A stretch of 64,000 bases of DNA, from the NCBI RefSeq assembly GCF_030127145.1, contig NZ_CP126158.1, positions 62,001-126,000 of the forward strand. The letters are read 5' to 3'. This DNA comes from Halobaculum halobium. GTDB lineage: Archaea; Halobacteriota; Halobacteria; Halobacteriales; Haloferacaceae. Below, one piece after another: positions 53,163-61,111 of this stretch. The notes below the pieces were generated by a model that was not told where the DNA came from, made no database searches, and worked only from the letters and a program-made list of their open reading frames with translations. Each line of letters opens with the position of its first letter. Within the stretch, counting starts at the first letter, position 1. The translations under genes were made by a program, and so were the position numbers.

Positions 53163-54251
53163 TCAGAGCAGGTTGTCGAGGTCGTCGTTCTGGAACAGCT
53201 TGTCCGCGTCCTCGCGGCCCTGTTCCTGGCGCTGTGCCTCCTCGCGCGCCTCCTTCGCCTGTTGCATGAACTCCTCCAGCCGCGCGGAACGCTCGACGCC
53301 GCCGAGCAGCACCAGCGACGCGAGGCGCTCTGAGTCGAGCGGGAAGTCGCCGCCCCGGACCTGCATCGAGCCGGTCTCCTCTTCGAGCCACTTGCGGGCG
53401 CGCTCGACGCCCTTTCGAGAGATCCGGTCTGGCTTGCCGGCGACGACGAGGAGCGCCGAGTCCGCCGTCGTCGCGTTCGGGAGACTCGTGCCCGTCAGTA
53501 GCGCGTTCCGGGTGACGCTGGTCACGACGTTCACGTTCGTGTCGGGGTCGTCGTCGGCCTCCGCGCTGGCGTAGCCGATCGCGGCGACCCCGCCCGACCG
53601 GAGCGTGTTGATCACCTCGCTGGTGTCGACGACTGACTCGCCTACTCCCTCTACGTTCTCGCCGGAGGCGAACAAGAGCCCGACGCGACGGGCGATCGAG
53701 CGGTTGATGCTGTCGAATCCCTCCTCTAGGCTCTCCCCCGAGGAGTGCCAGGCGTCGTTATCGATCAGAATCGTCGCGTCGGCCTCGCGAGCCAGCGTCT
53801 TCAGCGACCGGCCGGCGTTCACCTGATACATCGCCCCCTCGCCGCGCCCGGGGAGGATTCCGAGCGCGTACACCGGTACGTCGTACACGCGCGAGAGCTC
53901 CTTCGCGAGCACCGGCGCGCCGCCGGAGCCGGTGCCGCCGCCCAGTCCCGCGACGATGACGATCGCCTCCGCCTCGGCGGTAATGCGTCCGTCGAGCGCG
54001 GACAGCACCTCGCCGGCGTCCGACTGCATCACCTCCGCACCCAGTTCGTTGTCGCCGCCCACGCCGTGCCCCTTCACGCGGTCTTGCCCCACCAGAACCG
54101 TGTCGATCGGGAGCGACTGGAGGTCCGCCGTCGCGCTGTTGACCGCGAGAGCACCGCGAACGGAGTTGAATCCCATGTCGTGGTCGAACTCGACCAGCGA
54201 GGAGGTGACCTTGCCGCCGGCCTGGCCGACGCCGATGAGGACCGTCTTCAT
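53163..54251 (-). CDS. cetZ: CetZ tubulin-like protein
   Basis: 362 residues from ATG 54251 (MKTVLIGVGQAGGKVTSSLV). FtsZ/tubulin superfamily GTPase with nucleotide-binding T1 loop GQAGGK and T4 signature GLGGGTGSGGAPV; the IDNDAWHSSGESLEEGF region is of CetZ type, not FtsZ. CetZ proteins control haloarchaeal cell shape and motility. Several CetZ paralogs exist per genome, and which one this is cannot be decided. A charged C-terminal tail ends DDLDNLL. Confidence 0.9.
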   Translation of the reverse strand: MKTVLIGVGQAGGKVTSSLVEFDHDMGFNSVRGALAVNSATADLQSLPIDTVLVGQDRVKGHGVGGDNELGAEVMQSDAGEVLSALDGRITAEAEAIVIVAGLGGGTGSGGAPVLAKELSRVYDVPVYALGILPGRGEGAMYQVNAGRSLKTLAREADATILIDNDAWHSSGESLEEGFDSINRSIARRVGLLFASGENVEGVGESVVDTSEVINTLRSGGVAAIGYASAEADDDPDTNVNVVTSVTRNALLTGTSLPNATTADSALLVVAGKPDRISRKGVERARKWLEEETGSMQVRGGDFPLDSERLASLVLLGGVERSARLEEFMQQAKEAREEAQRQEQGREDADKLFQNDDLDNLL

Positions 54252-54355
54252 ACGCTCCGTACTCGCGCCGCCCATCGCTTGAATCTTCCCACGGTCGCGA
54301 TGAGGCCCGGACTAGCACCGGCGTCGAACCCTGGCCGACACCATCGTCCCCGACG

Positions 54356-54364
54356 TTCAAATAC
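54356..54364 (+). promoter_or_regulatory. TTCAAATAC promoter box of the pilus cluster
   Basis: TTCAAATAC ends 21 bases before ATG 54386. The same box (one variant) recurs before 55452 and 59366 at 21 and 22 bases, so the three units probably share promoter architecture. Confidence 0.55.
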
Positions 54365-54385
54365 GAACGGGCGGCCAACCCCCGC

Positions 54386-54928
54386 ATGTCCCGCGAAGAG
54401 CCGACCCGATTCCCGCCGGAAACCGAACAGCAGACCCCCGCCGGTTGCGATTGCGGTTCTCCGGCCGCCGCCGTCGACGACCTCCGAACGAGGCTCGCGG
54501 CGGTTGAGCGTGCGTGTTCTGGCGATGCGAAGGCGGACCTGACAGACATCGCTGACGCCACCGAGGCGACCGCCGAACTGCGGCGCGCGGCGGACCGGCT
54601 CGACGACATCGAGGATCGGGTCGGTGAACTCGAAGCGGCGACGCAGGCCCTCCGCGGCTACGTCGGGTCGATACGGGCGGTGAACGAACGAGTCGAGCAC
54701 CGGGCCGACCGTGCGCTCGCGGCGGCGCGGGCGGCGCCGACTCGTGACCGTTCCGCGGCCCCGGCCGCCGCGGTCGATCAAGCACACCTGGCGCCGTCGC
54801 CGGATCTGAACACACCTCTCGAATCAGACTCGGAGAACGCGACTCACGACACAGCCGAACGCGGTGGAGTGGACGGGACGGACGACGACGCAACAGCGCT
54901 CGTCGAACGGCTCAGGGACGCGCTGTGA
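54386..54928 (+). CDS. Coiled-coil protein at the head of the pilus-like cluster (DUF7310-like)
   Basis: 180 residues. GCDCGSPAAAVDDLRTRLAA opens a helical region (residues about 30-110) with heptad-like spacing (LDDIEDRVGELEAATQALRG), then a disordered tail. It begins at a leaderless-type start and its stop overlaps the next GTG. I recall this gene type as DUF7310, conserved next to the secretion ATPase in haloarchaea. Probably a cytoplasmic partner of the machine. Confidence 0.65.
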   Translation: MSREEPTRFPPETEQQTPAGCDCGSPAAAVDDLRTRLAAVERACSGDAKADLTDIADATEATAELRRAADRLDDIEDRVGELEAATQALRGYVGSIRAVNERVEHRADRALAAARAAPTRDRSAAPAAAVDQAHLAPSPDLNTPLESDSENATHDTAERGGVDGTDDDATALVERLRDAL

Positions 54929-55584
54929 TCCGCGTTGTCGTCGCCGTCGCGATGGCGGCGGCGCTGCTTTCTGCGGCGCTACCGGCGGTCGAGATGGCGC
55001 GGGTCGACCGGACGACGGCAGCAGTCGAGCGGGTTCCCGACCGGATCGACCGCGCCGCGCTGTCGACGCTCGCAAGCGAACCGGCGTACCGACCCTCGAC
55101 GGACTCGGTTCCGGCCGCCCGTCGCGTCGTGACGTTTTCGCTCCCCGGACGCTCGTTGACGACAGCGCGCGTTCGCTCGCTCGCGCTGTGTTCGGGCGAC
55201 GTGCGAGGGACGGCAGTGCTGGTCCACGCTGTCGGCGACGAGAGCCGATCCTGGACGGCGCTTTCGGCCCCGTACGACCTCCCGGACGGGGGAATCGCGC
55301 TCGGCGGCCGCGGTCAGGTGTCCCTCTCGCTGGTTCCGATCGCGGGCGGCTCAGACGGAACCGACCGTCTGGTGCGGGTCCGACCGCTCACACGCTCGTC
55401 GGTGGCGACCGCGGGCGTAAATTCAAGTACCGAACCGGAACCAGCCGGCCCATGCGATTCATCGACGGGCTCCGCGATCGGGGCGGTGACGAGCGGGGAG
55501 CCGCCGACGAATGCCACTGCGCCGCTGCGTTCGAGCCCCGTTCGAGTTCCGGCCGGGGAACGACTCGCCATACCGGCTCGGTGA
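54925..55584 (+). CDS. Signal-anchored hypothetical protein of the pilus cluster (DUF7311-like)
   Basis: Frame from GTG 54925; one N-terminal helix (VVVAVAMAAALLSAALPAVE) and a presumably extracytoplasmic beta domain (RRVVTFSLPGRSLTTARVRS). The frame stays open to 55584, but coding signal fades after about 55420 (SSVATAGV) where the promoter of the next gene lies, so the last 50 or so codons overlapping the ATPase may not belong. A small indel could have removed the true stop. Confidence 0.55.
   Translation: MIRVVVAVAMAAALLSAALPAVEMARVDRTTAAVERVPDRIDRAALSTLASEPAYRPSTDSVPAARRVVTFSLPGRSLTTARVRSLALCSGDVRGTAVLVHAVGDESRSWTALSAPYDLPDGGIALGGRGQVSLSLVPIAGGSDGTDRLVRVRPLTRSSVATAGVNSSTEPEPAGPCDSSTGSAIGAVTSGEPPTNATAPLRSSPVRVPAGERLAIPAR
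55422..55430 (+). promoter_or_regulatory. TTCAAGTAC promoter box before the secretion ATPase
   Basis: TTCAAGTAC ends 21 bases before ATG 55452, matching the boxes before 54386 and 59366 except for one base. It supports 55452 as a leaderless start and an internal promoter. Confidence 0.5.
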
Positions 55585-57425
55585 CCGACCCGAGGGTGTT
55601 GCGCGTCGACGCCTCCGCCTGTTCGGGCGGCGACCTCGCCGCCGATCCGGCGTGCAGAGCGACAGTGATCGGCGCGCTCGCCGAACGGGACACAGACCTC
55701 GTTCGGGTTCGGAGCGCCGGCCGCGACCGGTTCTACGAGGGTGAGGCCGCGGGGCTATTGCTCGCTGCCGGCCGCTTTGCCGACGCAGTCGAGGGACCCG
55801 ATCCGGCACTGGCGAAGCGCGTCCGTCTCGATCCCGCAGCGGTCGCACACGAGGCGGTCGGTCGCGCCGGGCCGGTCGCCCGACTCGCCGCGGAGACAGG
55901 GGTGACTGCGTGGATCGGAGAGGGAACGGACCGCAATCCGCCCGGGGGAACGCTTCCGGCGAGCGTCGCGCCGGCGATCGCGCTGGGCCGGACACGCCTC
56001 TCGTGTCCGCCGGACGCCAAACTCCGGGAGATTACCGATCTCTCGACTGACGGAACCGCGGCCGTGTACGACCGCCCCGACGGGGGTCCGTACTACCACC
56101 TCACGCCTGCGGAACGGGAGTTCTCCGCGAGGTCGCTCGATCTGCTGATGTCGGCCGCCGCCGCGATCGCGGAGGGATCAGTGTCGCGGGGGCCGCGTTC
56201 GCATCGTCGGGCCGTTCGTCACGCCGCCGACCGGGCTCCCGAACCTACGGAGGTCAAGAGTCAATCCACGGCACCGGCGGAGGCGCTTGCGGCGTCGTTG
56301 CGCCGCCACACTCGTGGACTCGGCGTGTTAGACGAACTGGTCGCGGACGACCGCGTGACGGACGCGTTCCTGTCGGCGCCCGCGGCCGACCAGCCGGTTC
56401 GGGCCGTCGTCGACGGCGAGATGATGACGACGAACGTCCGGCTCTCGACCGGGGACCTCGACGCGCTGGCGTCAAGAGTCCGCGCGGCGAGCGGGCGGGC
56501 GTTCTCGCGCGCGTCGCCGACGACGGACGCCGCACTCGGCGACGTACGCGTCGCGGCCGTCACTGATCCCGCGAGCGACGGCCGCGGGTTCGCGTTCCGA
56601 CGGCGCGACGACGACCCATGGACGCTCCCCCGGCTCGTTGCCGCCGGGTCCCTCCCGGCGGGGACCGGCGGGCTCCTCTCGGTCGCGGTGGAGCGCGGCG
56701 CCGCGATCCTCGTCGCCGGTCCCAGAGGTGCGGGGAAGACGTCTCTGCTCGGTGGATTGTGTCTGGAAGTTCCCGCCGACACTCGAACGGTCGCCATCGA
56801 AGACACGCCCGAGCTTCCGGTCGCGGCGATCCGCGATGCCGGCCGCGACGTACAGCCGCTGTGCGCCGGGGCCGACGGCGACGACGCGCTCACGCCGACG
56901 GACGCCGTTCGGACCGCGCTCCGGCTCGGCGAAGGCGCGCTGGTCGTCGGCGAGGTCCGGGGTCCGGAGGCCCGAGCACTGTACGAGGCGATGCGGGTCG
57001 GCGCCGCGGCCGACGCTGTGCTCGGGACGATCCACGGAACCGACGGCGACTCGGTCCGCGAACGCGTCGTCTCCGACCTCGACGTACCCGCCTCGTCGTT
57101 CGCCGCGACGGATCTGATCGTCACGCTCGGCCCCGACCGCGCGCTGGCGTCGGTTGAGGAGGTGCGTGGCCCAGATCCTCACGAACTCGCACGGCTGGTC
57201 CATCGGGGTGACGAGCGCGGTGGCGGCGGAACCGGCACGCCGGTAGCCACACCGACGGGGGTGGTCGACCGCGGCGAGAGCAGCGTCGTCGCCGCGCTCG
57301 CGGAACCCGGAGAGTCGTACGCCGACGTGCGCGCCGCGATCCGGGATCGGACGCGGGCAATCCGAACCCTCGCTGACGCCGACAGGACGAGCACGAGCGG
57401 GATCGACGCGGTATCAGATCGATGA
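55452..57425 (+). CDS. Type II/IV secretion system ATPase (PilB/TadA/GspE family)
   Basis: 657 residues. The N-terminal half is family-specific (DECHCAAAFEP, then ACSGGDLAADPACRATVIGA); the C-terminal half is the hexameric motor with Walker A VAGPRGAGKTSLLGG, Asp box region AIEDTPELP, Walker B-type ALVVGEVRGPEARALYEAM and His box LGTIHGTDGDSVRERV. Powers pilus assembly or secretion in the cytoplasm under the PilC/TadC platform encoded next (ATGA overlap). The open frame extends upstream to 54864 as a shadow of the previous gene. Confidence 0.88.
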   Translation: MRFIDGLRDRGGDERGAADECHCAAAFEPRSSSGRGTTRHTGSVTDPRVLRVDASACSGGDLAADPACRATVIGALAERDTDLVRVRSAGRDRFYEGEAAGLLLAAGRFADAVEGPDPALAKRVRLDPAAVAHEAVGRAGPVARLAAETGVTAWIGEGTDRNPPGGTLPASVAPAIALGRTRLSCPPDAKLREITDLSTDGTAAVYDRPDGGPYYHLTPAEREFSARSLDLLMSAAAAIAEGSVSRGPRSHRRAVRHAADRAPEPTEVKSQSTAPAEALAASLRRHTRGLGVLDELVADDRVTDAFLSAPAADQPVRAVVDGEMMTTNVRLSTGDLDALASRVRAASGRAFSRASPTTDAALGDVRVAAVTDPASDGRGFAFRRRDDDPWTLPRLVAAGSLPAGTGGLLSVAVERGAAILVAGPRGAGKTSLLGGLCLEVPADTRTVAIEDTPELPVAAIRDAGRDVQPLCAGADGDDALTPTDAVRTALRLGEGALVVGEVRGPEARALYEAMRVGAAADAVLGTIHGTDGDSVRERVVSDLDVPASSFAATDLIVTLGPDRALASVEEVRGPDPHELARLVHRGDERGGGGTGTPVATPTGVVDRGESSVVAALAEPGESYADVRAAIRDRTRAIRTLADADRTSTSGIDAVSDR

Positions 57426-59320
57426 CAAAGGGTGCAGCGGAGACGGGAGAGTCGCTTCTGGACCGGGATGTTCCGGCCGGAGTTGTTCCCGGGGGGGCAG
57501 TGTTGCGCGGACCGGTGCTACACCGGTTGGTCTACCCCGCGGTCACGTCGGCTGCTCGAACGTGGCCGGATCGAGGCGGCGACTGGATCGATCCGGACGA
57601 CGACCTCGCTAGGGCGTGCGCATTCTTCGATCTCCCCGTTGACGCCGACGAGATCGCAGCCGCTGCCGCGACCGTTGCGGTGCTCGTCGGTGTATGTGGG
57701 TTCACCGTTGCGCTCGCGTGGGCACGCTTCGTTGGGACCATGGCGGGAACGTTGTCAGGACTGTTCGCCGTCGGCGTCGCAGTGGCTGTTGGTTGGATCG
57801 GGTACTCCGGGCTCCGCCTCGCGCCCGTGGTTGCCGCGGCTGTCGCTAGGACCCGCGCGGTTGCGGACGCGACAACCGTCGTCAGCGCGATCGCGTTGTC
57901 GCTCCGGCTGACCCCCGTCCCCGAGCGCGCCGTCCGGTTCGCCGCGACCAGTGGGACGAGCCAACTCCATCGAAGTCTGGCAGCGCACGCCGACCGTGCG
58001 GCCCTCACGGGCGCCGTCGACGCCGGTCTTTCCGCATTCGCCGCCGAGTGGCACGAGTGGTTTCCGGCGCTCGATCGGTCGGTTTCTCTCCTCCTCGCGG
58101 CGGCCGACGCCGAGGAGGGGAGAGATCGGACCCGGCTGCTGGACCGCGCGGTCGCAGCCGTCGAGGGCGACCTTCGTCACCGGGCGGCGTCGTTTGCGGG
58201 CGATCTCCGCGCGCCCGTCACCGGGCTGTACGCGTTCGGGGTGTTACTCCCGCTCGCGCTCGTCGGTACGCTCCCGGCGGCGGTCGCCGCCGGGGTCTCG
58301 ATCCCGGCCTGGGGGTTCGCCACGACGTACGTACTGGTGTTGCCGGCGGCGCTCGCGGTCGCCGCCGGGCGGCTCCTGCTCCGGAGACCGGTCGCACTGC
58401 CCGCCCCACGAATCGACGCGACGCATCCGGCTGTGCCCGACCGGCGAGCCCTGGCACTGCTCGCGGGAGCGACGGCTGCCGTCGCGGGCTGGTTCGTCGC
58501 CCCGGTTGTGGTTAGCGGATGGGCGAGTCCAGTGCTCGCCGTCGGCGTCGGCGTGGGGACCGGAGCCTGGGTCCACCTGCATCCGCGACGTGAGGTCCGA
58601 CGAACAGTTGAGGAGCGGGACAGGGGGCTGAGCGACGCGCTCACACTCGTGGGGCGCCGTGTAGCCGACGGAGAGGCCGTCGAACGAGCGCTCCCCGCCG
58701 TCGCGGCGTCGCTCACCGGTCCGACTGCGAACGCGTTTACCGAAGCGAGCCGGCGACAGTCTGCTCTCGGTGTGCCGGTTGCAGTCGCGCTCGCGGGCGA
58801 CGGTGCACCGTTCGCACCCGAACGCGGGGCCGGCGGCCGAGCGGCAGGAGCGGTGATCGGGATCACCGCCGCGGCGACGGAAGGCCGGCCAGCCGGCGAC
58901 GCACTGGTGGCGCACGCAGATCGGCTCGACGCGCTCGCTGCTGCCGAGCGCGCCGGACGCCGGGAACTGGCGGCCGTGACCGGGACGCTCCGCGACACAG
59001 CGGCGCTGTTCGGCCCGCTCGTCGGCGGCGCGACGGTCGCGCTCGCCGCTCGTCTCGACCGCCTCGGGGGATTCGACGGCGTCGAATCTGCTGGCGGCGG
59101 CGCAGTCGCTGGAGAGGCGGCCGGGCTCTCTGCGTCGCTCGTCGGGCCGGTCGTCGGCGTGTACGTGTTGACGCTCGCAGCGACGCTGACCGCGCTCGCG
59201 ACGGGATTGGAGCGCGGACTCGATCCCACGGTCGTCGGCTACCGCGTCGGGATCGCGCTCGTCACCGCGAGCGGCGCGTTCGTCGTCGGCCACGTCGCCG
59301 TCGCGATGCTCGTCGGTTGA
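57422..59320 (+). CDS. Type II secretion F-like platform protein (TadC/PilC family)
   Basis: 632 residues, a size typical of the duplicated archaeal platform proteins. Two halves, each with a cytoplasmic T2SSF-type helical domain (for example RAVADATTVVSAIALSLRLT and LSDALTLVGRRVADGEAVER) and pairs of transmembrane helices between and after them. It anchors the ATPase and pilins in the membrane. The start overlaps the ATPase stop. Very high alanine content. Confidence 0.82.
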   Translation: MTKGAAETGESLLDRDVPAGVVPGGAVLRGPVLHRLVYPAVTSAARTWPDRGGDWIDPDDDLARACAFFDLPVDADEIAAAAATVAVLVGVCGFTVALAWARFVGTMAGTLSGLFAVGVAVAVGWIGYSGLRLAPVVAAAVARTRAVADATTVVSAIALSLRLTPVPERAVRFAATSGTSQLHRSLAAHADRAALTGAVDAGLSAFAAEWHEWFPALDRSVSLLLAAADAEEGRDRTRLLDRAVAAVEGDLRHRAASFAGDLRAPVTGLYAFGVLLPLALVGTLPAAVAAGVSIPAWGFATTYVLVLPAALAVAAGRLLLRRPVALPAPRIDATHPAVPDRRALALLAGATAAVAGWFVAPVVVSGWASPVLAVGVGVGTGAWVHLHPRREVRRTVEERDRGLSDALTLVGRRVADGEAVERALPAVAASLTGPTANAFTEASRRQSALGVPVAVALAGDGAPFAPERGAGGRAAGAVIGITAAATEGRPAGDALVAHADRLDALAAAERAGRRELAAVTGTLRDTAALFGPLVGGATVALAARLDRLGGFDGVESAGGGAVAGEAAGLSASLVGPVVGVYVLTLAATLTALATGLERGLDPTVVGYRVGIALVTASGAFVVGHVAVAMLVG

Positions 59321-59334
59321 TCCGCCCCCGAGCG

Positions 59335-59343
59335 TTCAAATAC
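59335..59343 (+). promoter_or_regulatory. TTCAAATAC promoter box before the pilin-like genes
   Basis: TTCAAATAC ends 22 bases before ATG 59366. It is identical to the box upstream of 54386, suggesting that the pilin-like genes form a separately transcribed unit with the same promoter type. Confidence 0.55.
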
Positions 59344-59365
59344 CAGAGCGGGACCACCCCGACAC

Positions 59366-59860
59366 ATGATCGACGCACCACTCGACGTCTGGTACGCCTG
59401 GCTCGGGCTCGCAGTCGCCGGCGCGGTCACGTTCGCCGCGGTGTCCGGACTCCCCACGGCCCCGCCACCTGACGCCGTGTCGGCCGCCGCGACCGTCGAC
59501 ACGGTCGCCGCCGCGAGCCCGCCAGCGACAGGCCGGTACCGGGTCGCAGCCGACCGGATCAGAGTGACGACGCGGGGCGTTTCACTGCGCACTGACGGGG
59601 GAAGCACGTTCGCAGCCTTCGGGAGCGGCTCGATCGTCCCCGTCGAGGCCGGCGGTCCGCTGGCGGGCGTCGCACTCGGCGACCCTCCGGAGCAGACGTT
59701 CGACACCCCTGGAGGGTTCGCCGTCGCGGTCGCGACCGCGGACGCAGTGGGGAGCCGGACCGGGCCCGAATCGACTGCCGAGTGGATCTCGGGTCGCACG
59801 CTGCACGCCCGACACGTCTCGTGGGGGGAGACCGATGTCACGCTCGTCCTCGTCGCGTGA
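59366..59860 (+). CDS. Pilus-cluster exported protein (DUF7283-like)
   Basis: 164 residues. N-terminal hydrophobic segment VWYAWLGLAVAGAVTFAAVS followed by a beta-rich domain (YRVAADRIRVTTRGVSLRTD, later GGFAVAVATADAVG). Probably a minor pilin or exported accessory. It overlaps the next gene by 26 bases. The family number is recalled, not checked. Confidence 0.6.
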   Translation: MIDAPLDVWYAWLGLAVAGAVTFAAVSGLPTAPPPDAVSAAATVDTVAAASPPATGRYRVAADRIRVTTRGVSLRTDGGSTFAAFGSGSIVPVEAGGPLAGVALGDPPEQTFDTPGGFAVAVATADAVGSRTGPESTAEWISGRTLHARHVSWGETDVTLVLVA

Positions 59861-60245
59861 ACGCGCATTCGCCGAGCCGATCGTTGCGCTGTCGGCGGTG
59901 CTCGCGCTGTCGCTTGGCGTCGCTGCGTACGCGATCGTACTGGGCGGCGTTGGCGAACGACAGCCGACAGCCGAACCGGCGCTCGAACGCGTCCACGACG
60001 CGATTACGGTCGGCGGCGTCGCAGATCCGGACCGATTCGATCGAGTTCGGTCCGTGACCGCTCCACCGGATCGACGCGTAACCGTCTGCCTGCGCGTCGC
60101 CGATCGACGCTGGCGCATCGGACCCGCGATTCCGGAGCCATCCGCGGCCGTCACGGACCGCGCGAGCGCTACCAGACGGATGGGCGTCGCGCTCGCTCCT
60201 GGACGCGTCCGACCGGGCAGGCTCCGAGTTACCGTGTGGCGATGA
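59835..60245 (+). CDS. Pilin-like protein of the pilus cluster (DUF7285-like)
   Basis: 136 residues. The N terminus RERAFAEPIVALSAVLALSL has the charged-then-hydrophobic layout of a type IV prepilin-like helix. A short beta domain follows (RVTVCLRVADRRWRIGPAIP). The stop overlaps the next ATG. Probable minor pilin. Confidence 0.6.
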   Translation: MSRSSSSRERAFAEPIVALSAVLALSLGVAAYAIVLGGVGERQPTAEPALERVHDAITVGGVADPDRFDRVRSVTAPPDRRVTVCLRVADRRWRIGPAIPEPSAAVTDRASATRRMGVALAPGRVRPGRLRVTVWR

Positions 60246-61111
60246 CCGGCTCGCTACTCGACGTGTGTCTCGCACTTCTCCTGATCGGCGCCGCGGCCGG
60301 GACGATTGTCGGTGCCGACACGGTCGAGACCGATCGGCCGGTGTCCGCCTCGCGCGCGAGCCAGACGGCCGAGACGCTCGCGGCGTCGACGGCGACGGTC
60401 CAGTACGACCTCGTGGCCGAGCGCGGCGGCGCGAGAGGCGAGGAGCAGTCTCCGTCGCCGGAGGCGCGGCGGGTCGCCCACGCGACGCTCGCCGAGCACC
60501 TTGCGCGCGCCGCCGTCCGCTCGGCGACTGTCGACGGCACGCGCCCGACCACTACGGCCGCGGACTACCGCCGATCGGTTCGCGAGACCGTCGCCGAGGC
60601 GGTCGGACCGAGAACGAGCGTGCGCGCGGGGTGGACTCCGCTGCAGTGCGATGTCAGCGATGCCAGCGACACCACTGCACTGATCGAAGGCGCGGTCACG
60701 GTCGGACCGGATCCGCCGGCGTCGGCGACGGTTCGCGCTGCCCGGTTCACCGTCCCGGTAGGGCCGTCGTTTGGGACAGCCGCTGACGGAACCCAGGGGA
60801 GGAACTTGATCGACCATGTCGCTGCAGGGGTGACCACCGTGCTGTTTCCCCCCGACCGGATCGCCGCCGCGGTCCGCGGTGACCCCGCCGCGGCGGACGC
60901 CGTGACCGAACGCTACCGCCGGATTGGGAACGCACTGGATGTCGACGCAGTCGCCGCGCTGGACCGCGGCGGGCCGCGAGAGGCCAACCGAGCCCTCGCT
61001 GCTGCGCTCGCGGAGCGGCACGAGACGCGCGGGCTCTCGGACGGGGGCGATGCGTGTGGAGTCGGGGACGCGAACCGCGTGACCGTCGTCGTCAGGACGT
61101 GGTCGGCGTGA
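60242..61111 (+). CDS. Pilus-cluster exported protein (DUF7284-like)
   Basis: 289 residues from ATG 60242. N-terminal helix LLDVCLALLLIGAAAGTIVG, then a long extracytoplasmic domain, alternating helices (EARRVAHATLAEHLARAAVR) and strands, with Cys in PLQCDVS and DACGVGD. The stop overlaps the GTG of the next gene. Conserved position after the pilin-like genes suggests a pseudopilin-like or assembly role. Confidence 0.6.
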   Translation: MTGSLLDVCLALLLIGAAAGTIVGADTVETDRPVSASRASQTAETLAASTATVQYDLVAERGGARGEEQSPSPEARRVAHATLAEHLARAAVRSATVDGTRPTTTAADYRRSVRETVAEAVGPRTSVRAGWTPLQCDVSDASDTTALIEGAVTVGPDPPASATVRAARFTVPVGPSFGTAADGTQGRNLIDHVAAGVTTVLFPPDRIAAAVRGDPAAADAVTERYRRIGNALDVDAVAALDRGGPREANRALAAALAERHETRGLSDGGDACGVGDANRVTVVVRTWSA

